This document shows positions 45,558 to 54,347 of a stretch of DNA of 64,000 nt, in pieces. Source of the stretch: a virus; IMG/VR virus record IMGVR_UViG_3300037840_000216, positions 1 to 64,000 of that record; one strand, given 5' to 3'. Numbering within the stretch: position 1 is the first letter of the stretch; each line of letters begins with the position of its first letter. The notes under the pieces were generated by a model. It made no database searches and had not been told where the DNA came from. It was given only the letters and a program-made list of their open reading frames with translations. The position numbers and the translations under genes are program-made.

Positions 45558-47945
45558 TTAGTATGCGAACCAGGTGCTTTCTTCGCCGTAGACAATTCCG
45601 TTATTTTCGACCGGGTAAGTTTCGACGTTGAAGTCGCTTAGCAACGTATTGGTATCGTCCGTGCCAGTCTCCTCGTAGATGCTAGTGTCAGCCGCGACCG
45701 AGAACTGGCTGCGCAGGAAGGCCAGTTCTTTGAGGCCTGCGAAATACGCGCGGTCGGATTCGAACTTGGCTTTCGCTTCCTTGTATTCGTGGCGGCAAGT
45801 AACCCAGAAGTACATGACCGGCGTCGATTCATCCAGCACGAGAGCCTGCCGGTTGAGGCCGGAGACGGCGATGCTCGTGTTGCCTCGGAACTGAGGTTCT
45901 CCCTCGACCGGGTAGCTAACTGCGTTTTCAGCATTCTGGGCGGCGCGCGCCCCGAGGAGCGTGGTGGGGCTGGAGCGAGCAGCCGGTGGCTTGAGGAAGG
46001 TGTTGATCTGGAGTTCGATCTGACGTAGCGTTTCCGGGTCCACGCGGTTGGCCGCAGGCGGGGCGACGGTTGGCGTCGGGGTTGGATGTTCTGGCGTGGA
46101 CGGTCCCTGGATCAGGTCGTTGAGGATCGGCTGGTATGCCAGTTCGAGCGCGTCGTAGATGACACCGACTCGCTTGGCCGTGAAGGACGGCACGGAGATT
46201 TCCGCGAGGAAGGGCAGCGCCACCCAGTCCGGGAAGAGCTTGTAGCTCGTCGGCTTCTGGTAGTCGCCTGGTTCGTACGGGCGAGCCTGAAGGTGGCTGA
46301 ACTCGATCTTGACGAACTTAGCAGTGATCGGTTCCGGCAACACGTAGGTCGTCTTGACGCTAGTGATGTAGGATTGCGGAACGTGGATCCAGAGCTTCTG
46401 TTCCCACTCTTCTTCGGTCATCGGTTCCGTGCCTTCGCTGCCGGTCAGGTCGTTGGTGTAGTAGATGTTGAACGCCACGCCAGGAGTGAGCGGGTCGATG
46501 ATGATGCTGTCGATGACCACGGCGTTGTCTTCGATTTCGGGTTCGATCAGTTCGACGGAGCCAGAACGGCCCTTCTGGTTTTCCCACTTGGCGCTTGCCT
46601 CGTCCCCATCGACGTAGGCTGTCGTTTTGGTGCCGGACTGAGCCTGAGCCCCATCGATGTAGAAGATCCGTGCGTGTGTCTCGTTGGCCAGCGTACGAAC
46701 GGCGACGGTGGACTGGCCGGTGGAGATGGGGCTTGCGAGCGTCACAGAGAACCGCTGCCATTCGGCAGTGAGCGTGACGACTTCTTCCGCTTTACCCACG
46801 GTGTCGTCGCCGACTTCCAGAACGACATCGTAGGTGCCCGTGTTGCTCCGTGCCCACACGGAGAAGGTGGTTGGTTTCGCGACGGCGATGTTGACCTGAG
46901 CGTACACGCCTTCGGGGTAGTGGAAGCGGTCGCTACCGTGTTCGGCGGTGTGGACTTCGAGAGAGTTGACACCCTTCTCGGCGGTCGGCGTGTTGACGAC
47001 TTTGATGACGCACTGGCTTTCGAACTCTACGTCGAAGCGCAGCACGGCCTCCAACTTCTGAACGAAGGAACCTGAGGATGGTTCTTCCACGGCGGGCTGT
47101 TCGGGCTCCACGAACTCTTCGAAGTCTGATGAAGTCTGCCACCCGAACGGCTGACCTCCCACGATGTCGTACTCGAAGCTCGGATTGAGCAGTTGGTTGA
47201 CGACTCCGTAGGTCGGCGTCTCGGGGAACTGGCGCAGGTCGGAGTAGTGGCTGGTGACCGCGAACTGGGACGGTTGTGGTGCTGAGAGCCAGTATCCGAC
47301 GTTGGTGTTCGCTCCGACCGGAGCTTCCGCATCCGAGTGAACAGTGACCGCGCGGTAGGGATTACCCAGGAAGTCCGTGCCGCCGTCTGCTACGAGCCCC
47401 AGGAGCCGGAAGGCCAGGGACGCAGGCGCAGCTTCTTTGCCCGCGAGAGGGGTGCTGCCATCGCTCTGGACGGCTTCTACGAACCCAGGCAGCGGGTTAG
47501 GCTGAGCATAGTAAAGCTTCTCCACGCCGGACACCACGGTAATGCCGATGCGTAGCTCGGAGACGTTCGTGGTCATGCTCACGTCCACCGGGATTTCCTC
47601 GTCCAGGATGGCATCGATCCAGATGCGTTCGCCTTCGGCCTGAGCCCCTACTGCGGTGCCCTTGGCGAGGATCTCCCAGGCGGTGTCCCCGAAGTTGTGT
47701 TGTTCGATGGTGAAGTTGATTGTGACGGGCGCTTCGGCGCTCGGGAAAGCGGCGTCTTCCGTGACCTCCACTAGAAGCTGGAAGCCCGAGATGCCAGGGA
47801 AGCGAGTTTGTCCCGCTTTGACTCCACGCAGGTAGTCTTCCGGTAGGCGGAACTGTTGGTAGTAGGTTTCGTCAGGCGTGAGCGAGGCAGTGACGACATT
47901 CTGGTCGATCACTACTCCGCTGTATTCGGCGCATACGTTGCTCAT
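45558..47945 (-). CDS. Large tail/baseplate protein, CBM-like beta-rich segments
   Basis: The 795-residue protein has several beta-sandwich-like stretches. The middle (GVVNQLLNPSFEYDIVGGQP, then VYAQVNIAVAKPTTFSVWAR) resembles carbohydrate-binding module family 4/9 style repeats. A Pro-rich linker (PSTPEHPTPTPTVAPPAANR) precedes a helical C-terminal part. It probably contacts the cell surface during adsorption. It starts at 47945, shortly after the previous gene's stop region. Confidence 0.65.
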   Translation of the reverse strand: MSNVCAEYSGVVIDQNVVTASLTPDETYYQQFRLPEDYLRGVKAGQTRFPGISGFQLLVEVTEDAAFPSAEAPVTINFTIEQHNFGDTAWEILAKGTAVGAQAEGERIWIDAILDEEIPVDVSMTTNVSELRIGITVVSGVEKLYYAQPNPLPGFVEAVQSDGSTPLAGKEAAPASLAFRLLGLVADGGTDFLGNPYRAVTVHSDAEAPVGANTNVGYWLSAPQPSQFAVTSHYSDLRQFPETPTYGVVNQLLNPSFEYDIVGGQPFGWQTSSDFEEFVEPEQPAVEEPSSGSFVQKLEAVLRFDVEFESQCVIKVVNTPTAEKGVNSLEVHTAEHGSDRFHYPEGVYAQVNIAVAKPTTFSVWARSNTGTYDVVLEVGDDTVGKAEEVVTLTAEWQRFSVTLASPISTGQSTVAVRTLANETHARIFYIDGAQAQSGTKTTAYVDGDEASAKWENQKGRSGSVELIEPEIEDNAVVIDSIIIDPLTPGVAFNIYYTNDLTGSEGTEPMTEEEWEQKLWIHVPQSYITSVKTTYVLPEPITAKFVKIEFSHLQARPYEPGDYQKPTSYKLFPDWVALPFLAEISVPSFTAKRVGVIYDALELAYQPILNDLIQGPSTPEHPTPTPTVAPPAANRVDPETLRQIELQINTFLKPPAARSSPTTLLGARAAQNAENAVSYPVEGEPQFRGNTSIAVSGLNRQALVLDESTPVMYFWVTCRHEYKEAKAKFESDRAYFAGLKELAFLRSQFSVAADTSIYEETGTDDTNTLLSDFNVETYPVENNGIVYGEESTWFAY

Positions 47946-47969
47946 CACAAGTTACCGTGCCGAAGTTGC

Positions 47970-49904
47970 CTAAGGCGCTACGTTCCGCCCGATGCGCAGG
48001 TTCCTAACCTCGATGCTGTAAGGAAACGTCAAGCCCCCCGGTTTGCGCGCGAATTCGAAGCGCAAGAAGCGCGTGTAGATCATGGCTCCCAGAGACGTGC
48101 CGACGTTGAGCGTGACCAGGGTCCACTGGTTGACGTTGTGGGCGTCGTAGGACAGGCTGAGGGTAGATGGAGCATCCACTTCGCTCTGGATGGTGACGGG
48201 AATGAAGCGCTTGTCGGGAGCCGCGTCGAGCAGGTCGTAGTCCACGCCGATGGTGAACGGCTTTTGGGTCGCTTCGAACGTGATGAAGTTGACAGCCTGG
48301 ACCGTACCGAAGTCGATCTCCAGGAAGTCGGTACCTTCGAGGCGCTCGTTCGAGGACCAGAACGGAGCCGTTTCCGGTGGGGCTCCATGGATCTCGGTGA
48401 GCGTCTGATAGACCGCAGGGTAGACAGAGTTGACCAGCGGTTCTGGTCCGACCTTGGTGGTCAAGAGTTCTGGTGGGTTGACCGCCGCGTCGAGCGCGGT
48501 GAATTCCTCCAACGGGCTCTGGAAGGTGGCGAGGAACGGGTACTGTGCCTGCTGTTCCTTCGAGAACGGGCCGACGTGTTCGTCCGGTGCGTTATCTTCG
48601 GTGTAGGCGGTGGCTGCTGGAATGTTGTGGAAGTTAACGTAGTTGGCATGCCCACCGTCAAGCGCCATCGGTGCCTCGTTCTCGACGCCTGGTTCGATCC
48701 AGGTGGTCGAGCTAACCGGAGGCCACGGGAGCCCTCGCTTGCCAGTGACGTAGCGTAGAACCTGAATGAATTCGGAGTCGGCGAAAACTTCGCTCGGGAT
48801 CTGACGTTTGGTCGTGCCAGGTGCTTTGCCTGGTGTCAGGATCGCGGTAACCGGCTTGATATTGTCGATGGCGACCTGAGCGAAGTACCAGTCTTCGGTC
48901 GGGATCACCGCGTCCTCGCCGTCTGCGCTCACGCCGACTTGTTCGACGGTCACTTCGACCTCGCACAGTTTTTCTTCATCGTCGGCGAGGAGGTTCTTCG
49001 TGACAAGGAACTGCGGCATGGGCCTGTCGGCCAGTTCACCAGTGAAGCTGATAACCAATGGGTTGCCAGGGAAGGGTCCACCTGTAACCGATACGTTGCG
49101 ATCCCCTATGACCGGAACGAGTTCGAGCGCTTCGGTCAGTTGGCCAAAGTCTACGTCGAAGGGTAGCGGCGCGGTAGTAGTGGTGTTCTGGACTTCTTCT
49201 TTGCCGCCGCCCGGACCCAACGGCATTGTGAGTTGGAAGGTCCCTTCGATGGGGTTACCTTCCTCTACGGAGATCGTCTGCTGTGCGCTCTGAGGGTGCT
49301 CCTGGCGAGGCAGGAGGATGATCTCCTCGGTGGAGTGGGTCAGGCCGATGCGCTGGATGCCCTGCGGGTCGTCGGAGTACTGGTCGTATAGCGCGTGATA
49401 GTTCTCCACGATTTCGACATCCCGGTTGAGTGCGGACTTGGCAGCAAGCTCGATCCCGAGGATCGTACCTCCGGCACGGACGGCCTTAAGGTAGTTGATC
49501 GCGCGGTTCTTGTAGGACGAGTCGGATTCACGGATGGCCTCTGCTTGTTCGTGATCGAGCAGTCCTTCCGTGTCATCAGTGTATGTCTCGAACGCCAGGC
49601 GGGCGAAGGAGAACGGTTCCGCGTAGAAAGAATCAAGTTCAGTTGTGCGTAGGCCGTTGTTTTCCACGTTCAGGCGAGCGATGAGGTAGTTCTGCTTGAG
49701 GGTGCCGAGGCCAGCCGGACCAAGCAGAGCGTACATGAGCGCGACCAGGTTCGAGTCGAGCGACTTGTTGTACAGCGATTCCGGGAAGGCATCGAGGTAG
49801 CTGACGGGATGTTTCGGTCCGCCCAGAGGCTCAATGAATACCTGCTGGTTGATGACCGTCGTAATGTCAGGTGTTTCAACTGTTGTGCCGATGGGTTCAG
49901 CCAT
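47970..49904 (-). CDS. Baseplate or tail structural protein
   Basis: The 644-residue protein has a helical N-terminal part (PVSYLDAFPESLYNKSLDSN, ... GLGTLKQNYLIARLNVENNG) and a beta-rich C-terminal half. The start at 49904 is preceded by AAGGGGAA; the longer frame would overlap the previous gene. Position next to the J-like protein fits a baseplate wedge component (gp6/gpI-region). No specific family recognised. Confidence 0.65.
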   Translation of the reverse strand: MAEPIGTTVETPDITTVINQQVFIEPLGGPKHPVSYLDAFPESLYNKSLDSNLVALMYALLGPAGLGTLKQNYLIARLNVENNGLRTTELDSFYAEPFSFARLAFETYTDDTEGLLDHEQAEAIRESDSSYKNRAINYLKAVRAGGTILGIELAAKSALNRDVEIVENYHALYDQYSDDPQGIQRIGLTHSTEEIILLPRQEHPQSAQQTISVEEGNPIEGTFQLTMPLGPGGGKEEVQNTTTTAPLPFDVDFGQLTEALELVPVIGDRNVSVTGGPFPGNPLVISFTGELADRPMPQFLVTKNLLADDEEKLCEVEVTVEQVGVSADGEDAVIPTEDWYFAQVAIDNIKPVTAILTPGKAPGTTKRQIPSEVFADSEFIQVLRYVTGKRGLPWPPVSSTTWIEPGVENEAPMALDGGHANYVNFHNIPAATAYTEDNAPDEHVGPFSKEQQAQYPFLATFQSPLEEFTALDAAVNPPELLTTKVGPEPLVNSVYPAVYQTLTEIHGAPPETAPFWSSNERLEGTDFLEIDFGTVQAVNFITFEATQKPFTIGVDYDLLDAAPDKRFIPVTIQSEVDAPSTLSLSYDAHNVNQWTLVTLNVGTSLGAMIYTRFLRFEFARKPGGLTFPYSIEVRNLRIGRNVAP

Positions 49905-49948
49905 TACGTTCCCCTTTGTTCCAGATCTGCTGCACTTCCTTGTTTCAT

Positions 49949-52633
49949 TTAGCTCTTCTCCCACACGTTCTGGGCGCGAGACTTGATGATCAGGCCCGGG
50001 ACGGTATCTCCTTCCTGCATCCCAGTCGGCAGCGCAGGAAGCTCGTCGTCGCGCAGGAAGAAGTCAGAGTCGAAGGTGTATTCTCCACCGGCCAGCGGTT
50101 TGTCCAACGGGTCAGCCGGGTAGATCACGGTCGGGAGAACTCGTTTGCCGGTGGCTGCGTACGTAATGCGGAAGGAGCGGATCGGTTCGGTGACGCCCAC
50201 GTTCGAGCGTTTGTCCTCGGTGACGGTGACGGTCGCAGCGCCCAAGACTTTGTTGATTTCTTCCTCCAGCTTAGCTGCCGTTGTGCCTTCTTCGATGGGC
50301 TCAATTTCTTCCGTTTTTTCGGAGCCCCCTTTTCCGTACACAAGCTGGTAGGCTCCACGTTCCGGGTTGCCGACAACGTAGAGAGCTTGGATCTCTTCGT
50401 TGGGGGTGTTGCCCCACTGCACGCGGTCGAGGAAGACCCCCTCCAACGGCTTGCCGTGGATGTCAGTCTGCTGCACGCGAACGAGGTTGGGATCGTTTGG
50501 TACATCGTTGGACCAACGCACATTCTGCACGCCTGCGACGTTGTGGATCTGCGCGAGCAGATCGGAGAGGCGTACGACGTTGCCGAAGGACTGGTTGGCG
50601 AAGAACTGCGAGATCGCTTCCTGGATGGCATTGTTCACCGTGGACGGCGTAGCCTGCGGTGAGTAGACTACGGTGATGTTGAGCTTGAAGTAGCGGATCT
50701 TGGCACGGTGGGCGAGCACGTCGGTGGTGACCTGACGGTTGGCCTCTAGCGCAGCTTGGAGGTCTTCGATGTTCTGGTCGTAGAAGTACGGTTCGACTTC
50801 AACGAGTTCCGGGCTTTCGTGTTCGGCGAACGTTTTGCCGGTGTACACAGGCTCTTCTTTTTCAGGTGTCGGCACGCCTTCTCCGGCTCCGCCTTTGTCT
50901 CCCTTGATGGTGGCGCTCCACTCGATGCCATCGCGTGCTCGCACGGTGCCGAAGTAGGTTGACGTGTCATGTACAAGCCAGTAGTGGACCCCGAGATAGT
51001 ATTTGTCCGACCCGATGTTGATCTGGCCAGGGATCTTCAGGACGGGCTCGGCAAAGAGGGTGGTAAGAATGTTGCCTTCGAGCGGGCGCTTGGTCGGGTT
51101 CCCGTCGCGGCGGTAGTTCTCGTAGTAGTACATGCTCGTCGGGTCGTCCACGAACTCTTGGGCGCTACCCGAGAGCAGGCAAGAGAAGATCGTGCTCGTG
51201 GACTGTTCGTTTGTACCGTCGATGTAGATATCGACTGCGTTGGTGACGTTGTGCAGAATGCTATTGCGTGAGGCCGCTGATGTGTAGGCGTATTCGAAGA
51301 GCACGATGTCTTCTGGTGAGAGGGCGGCGATAGCCCCTGGTTCTGCACCGAGGAAGACGTTGATGAAGGTGACGTTTGGCTGGTTTTTGCCGGTGATGCT
51401 CGTGCGGGGGTCCGGGCCTACACCGTCGATCATCGCGCGTAGGGTGTCGCCCTGTAGCAGCGGCGGGTAATTGAAGTTGAAGTCCACGTCTTCGCGAAAG
51501 AAGAATTTACTGATGCCCGACGTGATGTCCGAGACAAAGACCGGCAGCCCTTTCCAAATTTCCTTAGCGAACGGATTGGTCGAGAGAGCGGTCGTCCACT
51601 TGTTGTGGAGCGTTTCGCGTACCGCTTCGGGGTCGCCGATAAAGACCCATCCGTCTACGACTTCGCTCGACAGCGCTTTCGAGATTTCGATTTCGGTCGG
51701 GGACAGGATGCCGATGACCGTGCCGGATGAGGCTAGGGTCGGGCTGTCTTCTGATTTGTAGACCTCGACCGGGACGCCCGTTTCGATCCCGATGGTGGAC
51801 GGGATCGTTACGATTTTGCTGAAGTTCGCGCCAGAGCCACGCACCATGAACGGGGATGGATAGCCGGGGTAGGATTCGCCGCCGCCGAAGGGGTAGAGGG
51901 TCGTGTCGTCCTGGAAGGGGACCTGGATATACTCCTGGTATTTGGAGATCGGCCCGATGACGTTCGCCTTGGTGCTAAAGGCGGTCGCCACAGAGAGTGC
52001 GAGGAACTGATCTTCAGTGCCCGCAAGGTTCCTGAAGACGGTGTTCTTGAAGCGCGTCTTGAGACTGTTGTCGTCTTCCTGGTCGGTACCCCCGGTCGTC
52101 GCAGCGGGGTTGGTGACGGCGGTGATACCGAGGACCGGCGCAAAGGACATGATCGTAACGGCTTCAGCTGGGACGTTGCCGATGGAGCCAGGGCTTTTTG
52201 CCTTGATCGGGACGAGTTCCGTTTCGGTTTCGCCAGCGTGCAACGTGATGGATGAGGTCGTGACGAATTCAGGCAGAATGCCATCGGTTGCCGTCGAGAC
52301 GTGGGACTTGAGAATAATTCCTGAGGGAATGACGATATTCGTGGGTGACGGTGTGTTGCGCGAGAACTTGACGAAGCCTGTGGCGTTTGTGGCCACCTGG
52401 CGTTCGAAGCCGAAGAGCGCCATGAAGTTAGTCAGGTTCGCCCCGAACTTGCTGTCCACGTTCAGCGCTTCGGCGAGGCCGATCAGGTCGATGGAGCTTT
52501 CCGCTAGCGCTCCGGCCACGGTGTCCAGGATGAGACGCTCCGGCGTACCGACTTCAGCGGAGATCGTAGGCTTGAGCAGCCGAAGCTGCGCCACCATCTG
52601 TTCCGCGATCTGGGTCTGACTGAGGGCTGCCAT
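49949..52633 (-). CDS. Baseplate J-like protein
   Basis: The 894-residue protein begins like baseplate J/gp6-type proteins: PERLILDTVAGALAESSIDL, then a repeating beta-strand body including KAKSPGSIGNVPAEAVTIMS and NPAATTGGTDQEDDNSLKTR. These proteins form the baseplate wedge ring of contractile tails. The ATG overlaps the gp25-like gene stop as TAATG. Confidence 0.85.
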   Translation of the reverse strand: MAALSQTQIAEQMVAQLRLLKPTISAEVGTPERLILDTVAGALAESSIDLIGLAEALNVDSKFGANLTNFMALFGFERQVATNATGFVKFSRNTPSPTNIVIPSGIILKSHVSTATDGILPEFVTTSSITLHAGETETELVPIKAKSPGSIGNVPAEAVTIMSFAPVLGITAVTNPAATTGGTDQEDDNSLKTRFKNTVFRNLAGTEDQFLALSVATAFSTKANVIGPISKYQEYIQVPFQDDTTLYPFGGGESYPGYPSPFMVRGSGANFSKIVTIPSTIGIETGVPVEVYKSEDSPTLASSGTVIGILSPTEIEISKALSSEVVDGWVFIGDPEAVRETLHNKWTTALSTNPFAKEIWKGLPVFVSDITSGISKFFFREDVDFNFNYPPLLQGDTLRAMIDGVGPDPRTSITGKNQPNVTFINVFLGAEPGAIAALSPEDIVLFEYAYTSAASRNSILHNVTNAVDIYIDGTNEQSTSTIFSCLLSGSAQEFVDDPTSMYYYENYRRDGNPTKRPLEGNILTTLFAEPVLKIPGQINIGSDKYYLGVHYWLVHDTSTYFGTVRARDGIEWSATIKGDKGGAGEGVPTPEKEEPVYTGKTFAEHESPELVEVEPYFYDQNIEDLQAALEANRQVTTDVLAHRAKIRYFKLNITVVYSPQATPSTVNNAIQEAISQFFANQSFGNVVRLSDLLAQIHNVAGVQNVRWSNDVPNDPNLVRVQQTDIHGKPLEGVFLDRVQWGNTPNEEIQALYVVGNPERGAYQLVYGKGGSEKTEEIEPIEEGTTAAKLEEEINKVLGAATVTVTEDKRSNVGVTEPIRSFRITYAATGKRVLPTVIYPADPLDKPLAGGEYTFDSDFFLRDDELPALPTGMQEGDTVPGLIIKSRAQNVWEKS

Positions 52634-53085
52634 TAGGTGCTCATCGGGATGTTGAGTTCGATGCTATCATTGCCGATTTCAAGTTGGAGCGTGCAGAGCA
52701 GGTGGTCTTCTGCCTGCACGAACTTGATGCTCAAGACCTGGAGCAAGATCTCTCCGGGAGTGAGCGTTGGCTTGCCGAATCGTACGGCGTCAGATTCGTT
52801 ACGTGCAATCTGCTGCGCCTGGTAGTTCTGGCACAAGCGCGTAAGCTCTGAGCGGATGAGGGCGGCGGCATGCTGGAAGTCTTTCGACCCAATGATCTGG
52901 ACCTCCGGGTTGATTAGGTCTTCCTCCAGGATCGAGCCGAATTCAGGATGCAGTTCCTCGAACCCAAGGGGGGTCAGAATGGCGCACACAAGGTCCTGCT
53001 GGAGCTTCGCAGCGTCCACCACGGTACCGAGGGAAGTTCCGCTCAGCCCCAGGTCGCCGTTCTTGAGTGCAAGTGAGAAGCTCAT
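52633..53085 (-). CDS. gp25-like baseplate wedge protein
   Basis: The 150-residue protein has the compact gp25/W-like fold signature: LKNGDLGLSGTSLGTVVDAA at the start, LIRSELTRLCQNYQAQ, and a C-terminal LLQVLSIKFVQAEDHLLCTL. gp25 proteins are small baseplate wedge components of contractile tails. Placed directly before the J-like gene, as in myoviruses. Confidence 0.82.
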   Translation of the reverse strand: MSFSLALKNGDLGLSGTSLGTVVDAAKLQQDLVCAILTPLGFEELHPEFGSILEEDLINPEVQIIGSKDFQHAAALIRSELTRLCQNYQAQQIARNESDAVRFGKPTLTPGEILLQVLSIKFVQAEDHLLCTLQLEIGNDSIELNIPMST

Positions 53086-53089
53086 CGCC

Positions 53090-53134
53090 TTAGTCGTCCA
53101 GGTATTCGATTTCGCACTGTGAGCAAATATTCAT
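53090..53134 (-). CDS. 14-residue CxxC microORF
   Basis: The frame encodes MNICSQCEIEYLDD and stops a few nt before the gp25-like start (TAAGGCGATG). Its own start context is TAATAGGCGATG, identical to the 8106 microORF. Weak on its own, but the position and shared context are suggestive. Confidence 0.3.
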   Translation of the reverse strand: MNICSQCEIEYLDD

Positions 53135-53156
53135 CGCCTATTACCCCATCGTTTGC

Positions 53157-54002
53157 CTATAGCAACTTCGCCTGTTGACGTAGCTCTTGATGCCACTCGG
53201 GCTCTTGTTTGGGATTCGATCCAGTTTCGAGCCACTCGCGGTAGTCGTCCATGCGGTCCCGCTGATCAAGGCGCACACCAAAGTAGCTCTGACCATTGAA
53301 CTCCTGCCAGTGAAACCCGCCCAGAGCCAGCACTCGCTGCGCGTGGGCATCTTCTGGCTCCGCCGTGATGATCTTGACCCCGAGGGTACGCCACCAGGAC
53401 GGCCTGCGGATCAGCGCTTGGTAGAAGCCTTGGCCTCGGTACTCGGGTTCCACTTCCAGCTTGTCATAGTGGGCGCGTTCAGCATCAAGGTGCAGCCGGA
53501 GTCCAGCGACTCTCTTGCCTTGGTTCGTCCAGACGGTTTCAACCACGGTAGATCCCTCCGGGTGGATGCGTTCTGCTACCGCCGCCTTCGTACCAGGAAA
53601 GGCGGTACTAAGATCCATGCGGTCGGCAAAAGCCGTTGCAGTGCCAGGTCCATGCAAAGCGTCGAGATGCTCGCCGGTCCTCACATGAAAGTGGGCTTCG
53701 GGATCAACTTCTTCCTTGGCTTCTACCATGTTGAAGGCAAAGACTGTATTGCGGACCTCGTTGATGATCGAGGCAAGCATCGATAGTGCTTCTTCTATTT
53801 CTTTAGTGCTTTTGGCTTTGCCCGCACTAGCCTGCGGAAACCATGGCACGCGCAGCCCGTTGGGTACTTCGGTGACGGTGCCCTCCTTGTTCTGAAGGAT
53901 GCGACCCGAGGACGCGGAGATAACAGCATCCCCTGGTTTCACCTGAGGGACTTTGACAAGGTTCCAAGGACCTTCGCCACCTGGTTCAGGGTTATTCGAC
54001 AT
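53157..54002 (-). CDS. Baseplate-region protein with C-terminal GNAT domain
   Basis: The 281-residue protein has an N-terminal part of about 90 residues (VKPGDAVISASSGRILQNKE) of unknown fold, a helical linker, and a C-terminal GNAT acetyltransferase-like domain: YDKLEVEPEYRGQGFYQALI (acetyl-CoA-binding R/Q-x-x-G-x-G/A pattern, here RGQGFY) and EDAHAQRVLALGGFHWQEFN. The start is in the context GCTAATG. A GNAT fused to a baseplate-region protein is unusual. It may modify host or phage proteins; this cannot be read from sequence. Confidence 0.75.
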   Translation of the reverse strand: MSNNPEPGGEGPWNLVKVPQVKPGDAVISASSGRILQNKEGTVTEVPNGLRVPWFPQASAGKAKSTKEIEEALSMLASIINEVRNTVFAFNMVEAKEEVDPEAHFHVRTGEHLDALHGPGTATAFADRMDLSTAFPGTKAAVAERIHPEGSTVVETVWTNQGKRVAGLRLHLDAERAHYDKLEVEPEYRGQGFYQALIRRPSWWRTLGVKIITAEPEDAHAQRVLALGGFHWQEFNGQSYFGVRLDQRDRMDDYREWLETGSNPKQEPEWHQELRQQAKLL

Positions 54003-54010
54003 TAGCTGAT

Positions 54011-54325
54011 TTATTCTTGTAGTTCATAGTACTTACCCTTGTGTTTCACTATAGCGCCTGCAAGGTATTCACCATCGGGTTTCCAGTCTTCGATGGCAGG
54101 GTCCTTCTGCTCGTAGACACCAGTGAGGTACCACGAACCGTTTTCTTCGGTAACCATCCACCGCTCGCCCGGCACGGGCCAACGAAACGTGGGCGAGTAG
54201 TGGTAGGAGTTGATGGAGATAACCTCGCCGTTACGTGTTTCCGCTTCGATGGTGTTCGTGATCGGTTCGCAGGTAAGGATCTTGACACCCTGTTTCAACT
54301 GCATGTTCATGTGGTCAGTGAGCAT
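54011..54325 (-). CDS. Small baseplate protein, chitin-binding-like C-terminus
   Basis: The 104-residue protein has an OB-like beta-rich body (CEPITNTIEAETRNGEVISI, YSPTFRWPVPGERWMVTEEN) and ends WKPDGEYLAGAIVKHKGKYY, the W..G..Y..G..V...KxYY spacing of CBM5/12-type chitin- or carbohydrate-binding modules. It may form a spike-associated receptor-binding part. The start at 54325 is in the context CTAATG. Confidence 0.65.
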   Translation of the reverse strand: MLTDHMNMQLKQGVKILTCEPITNTIEAETRNGEVISINSYHYSPTFRWPVPGERWMVTEENGSWYLTGVYEQKDPAIEDWKPDGEYLAGAIVKHKGKYYELQE

Positions 54326-54347
54326 TAGTGGGCCTGTCCGGTCGGCG

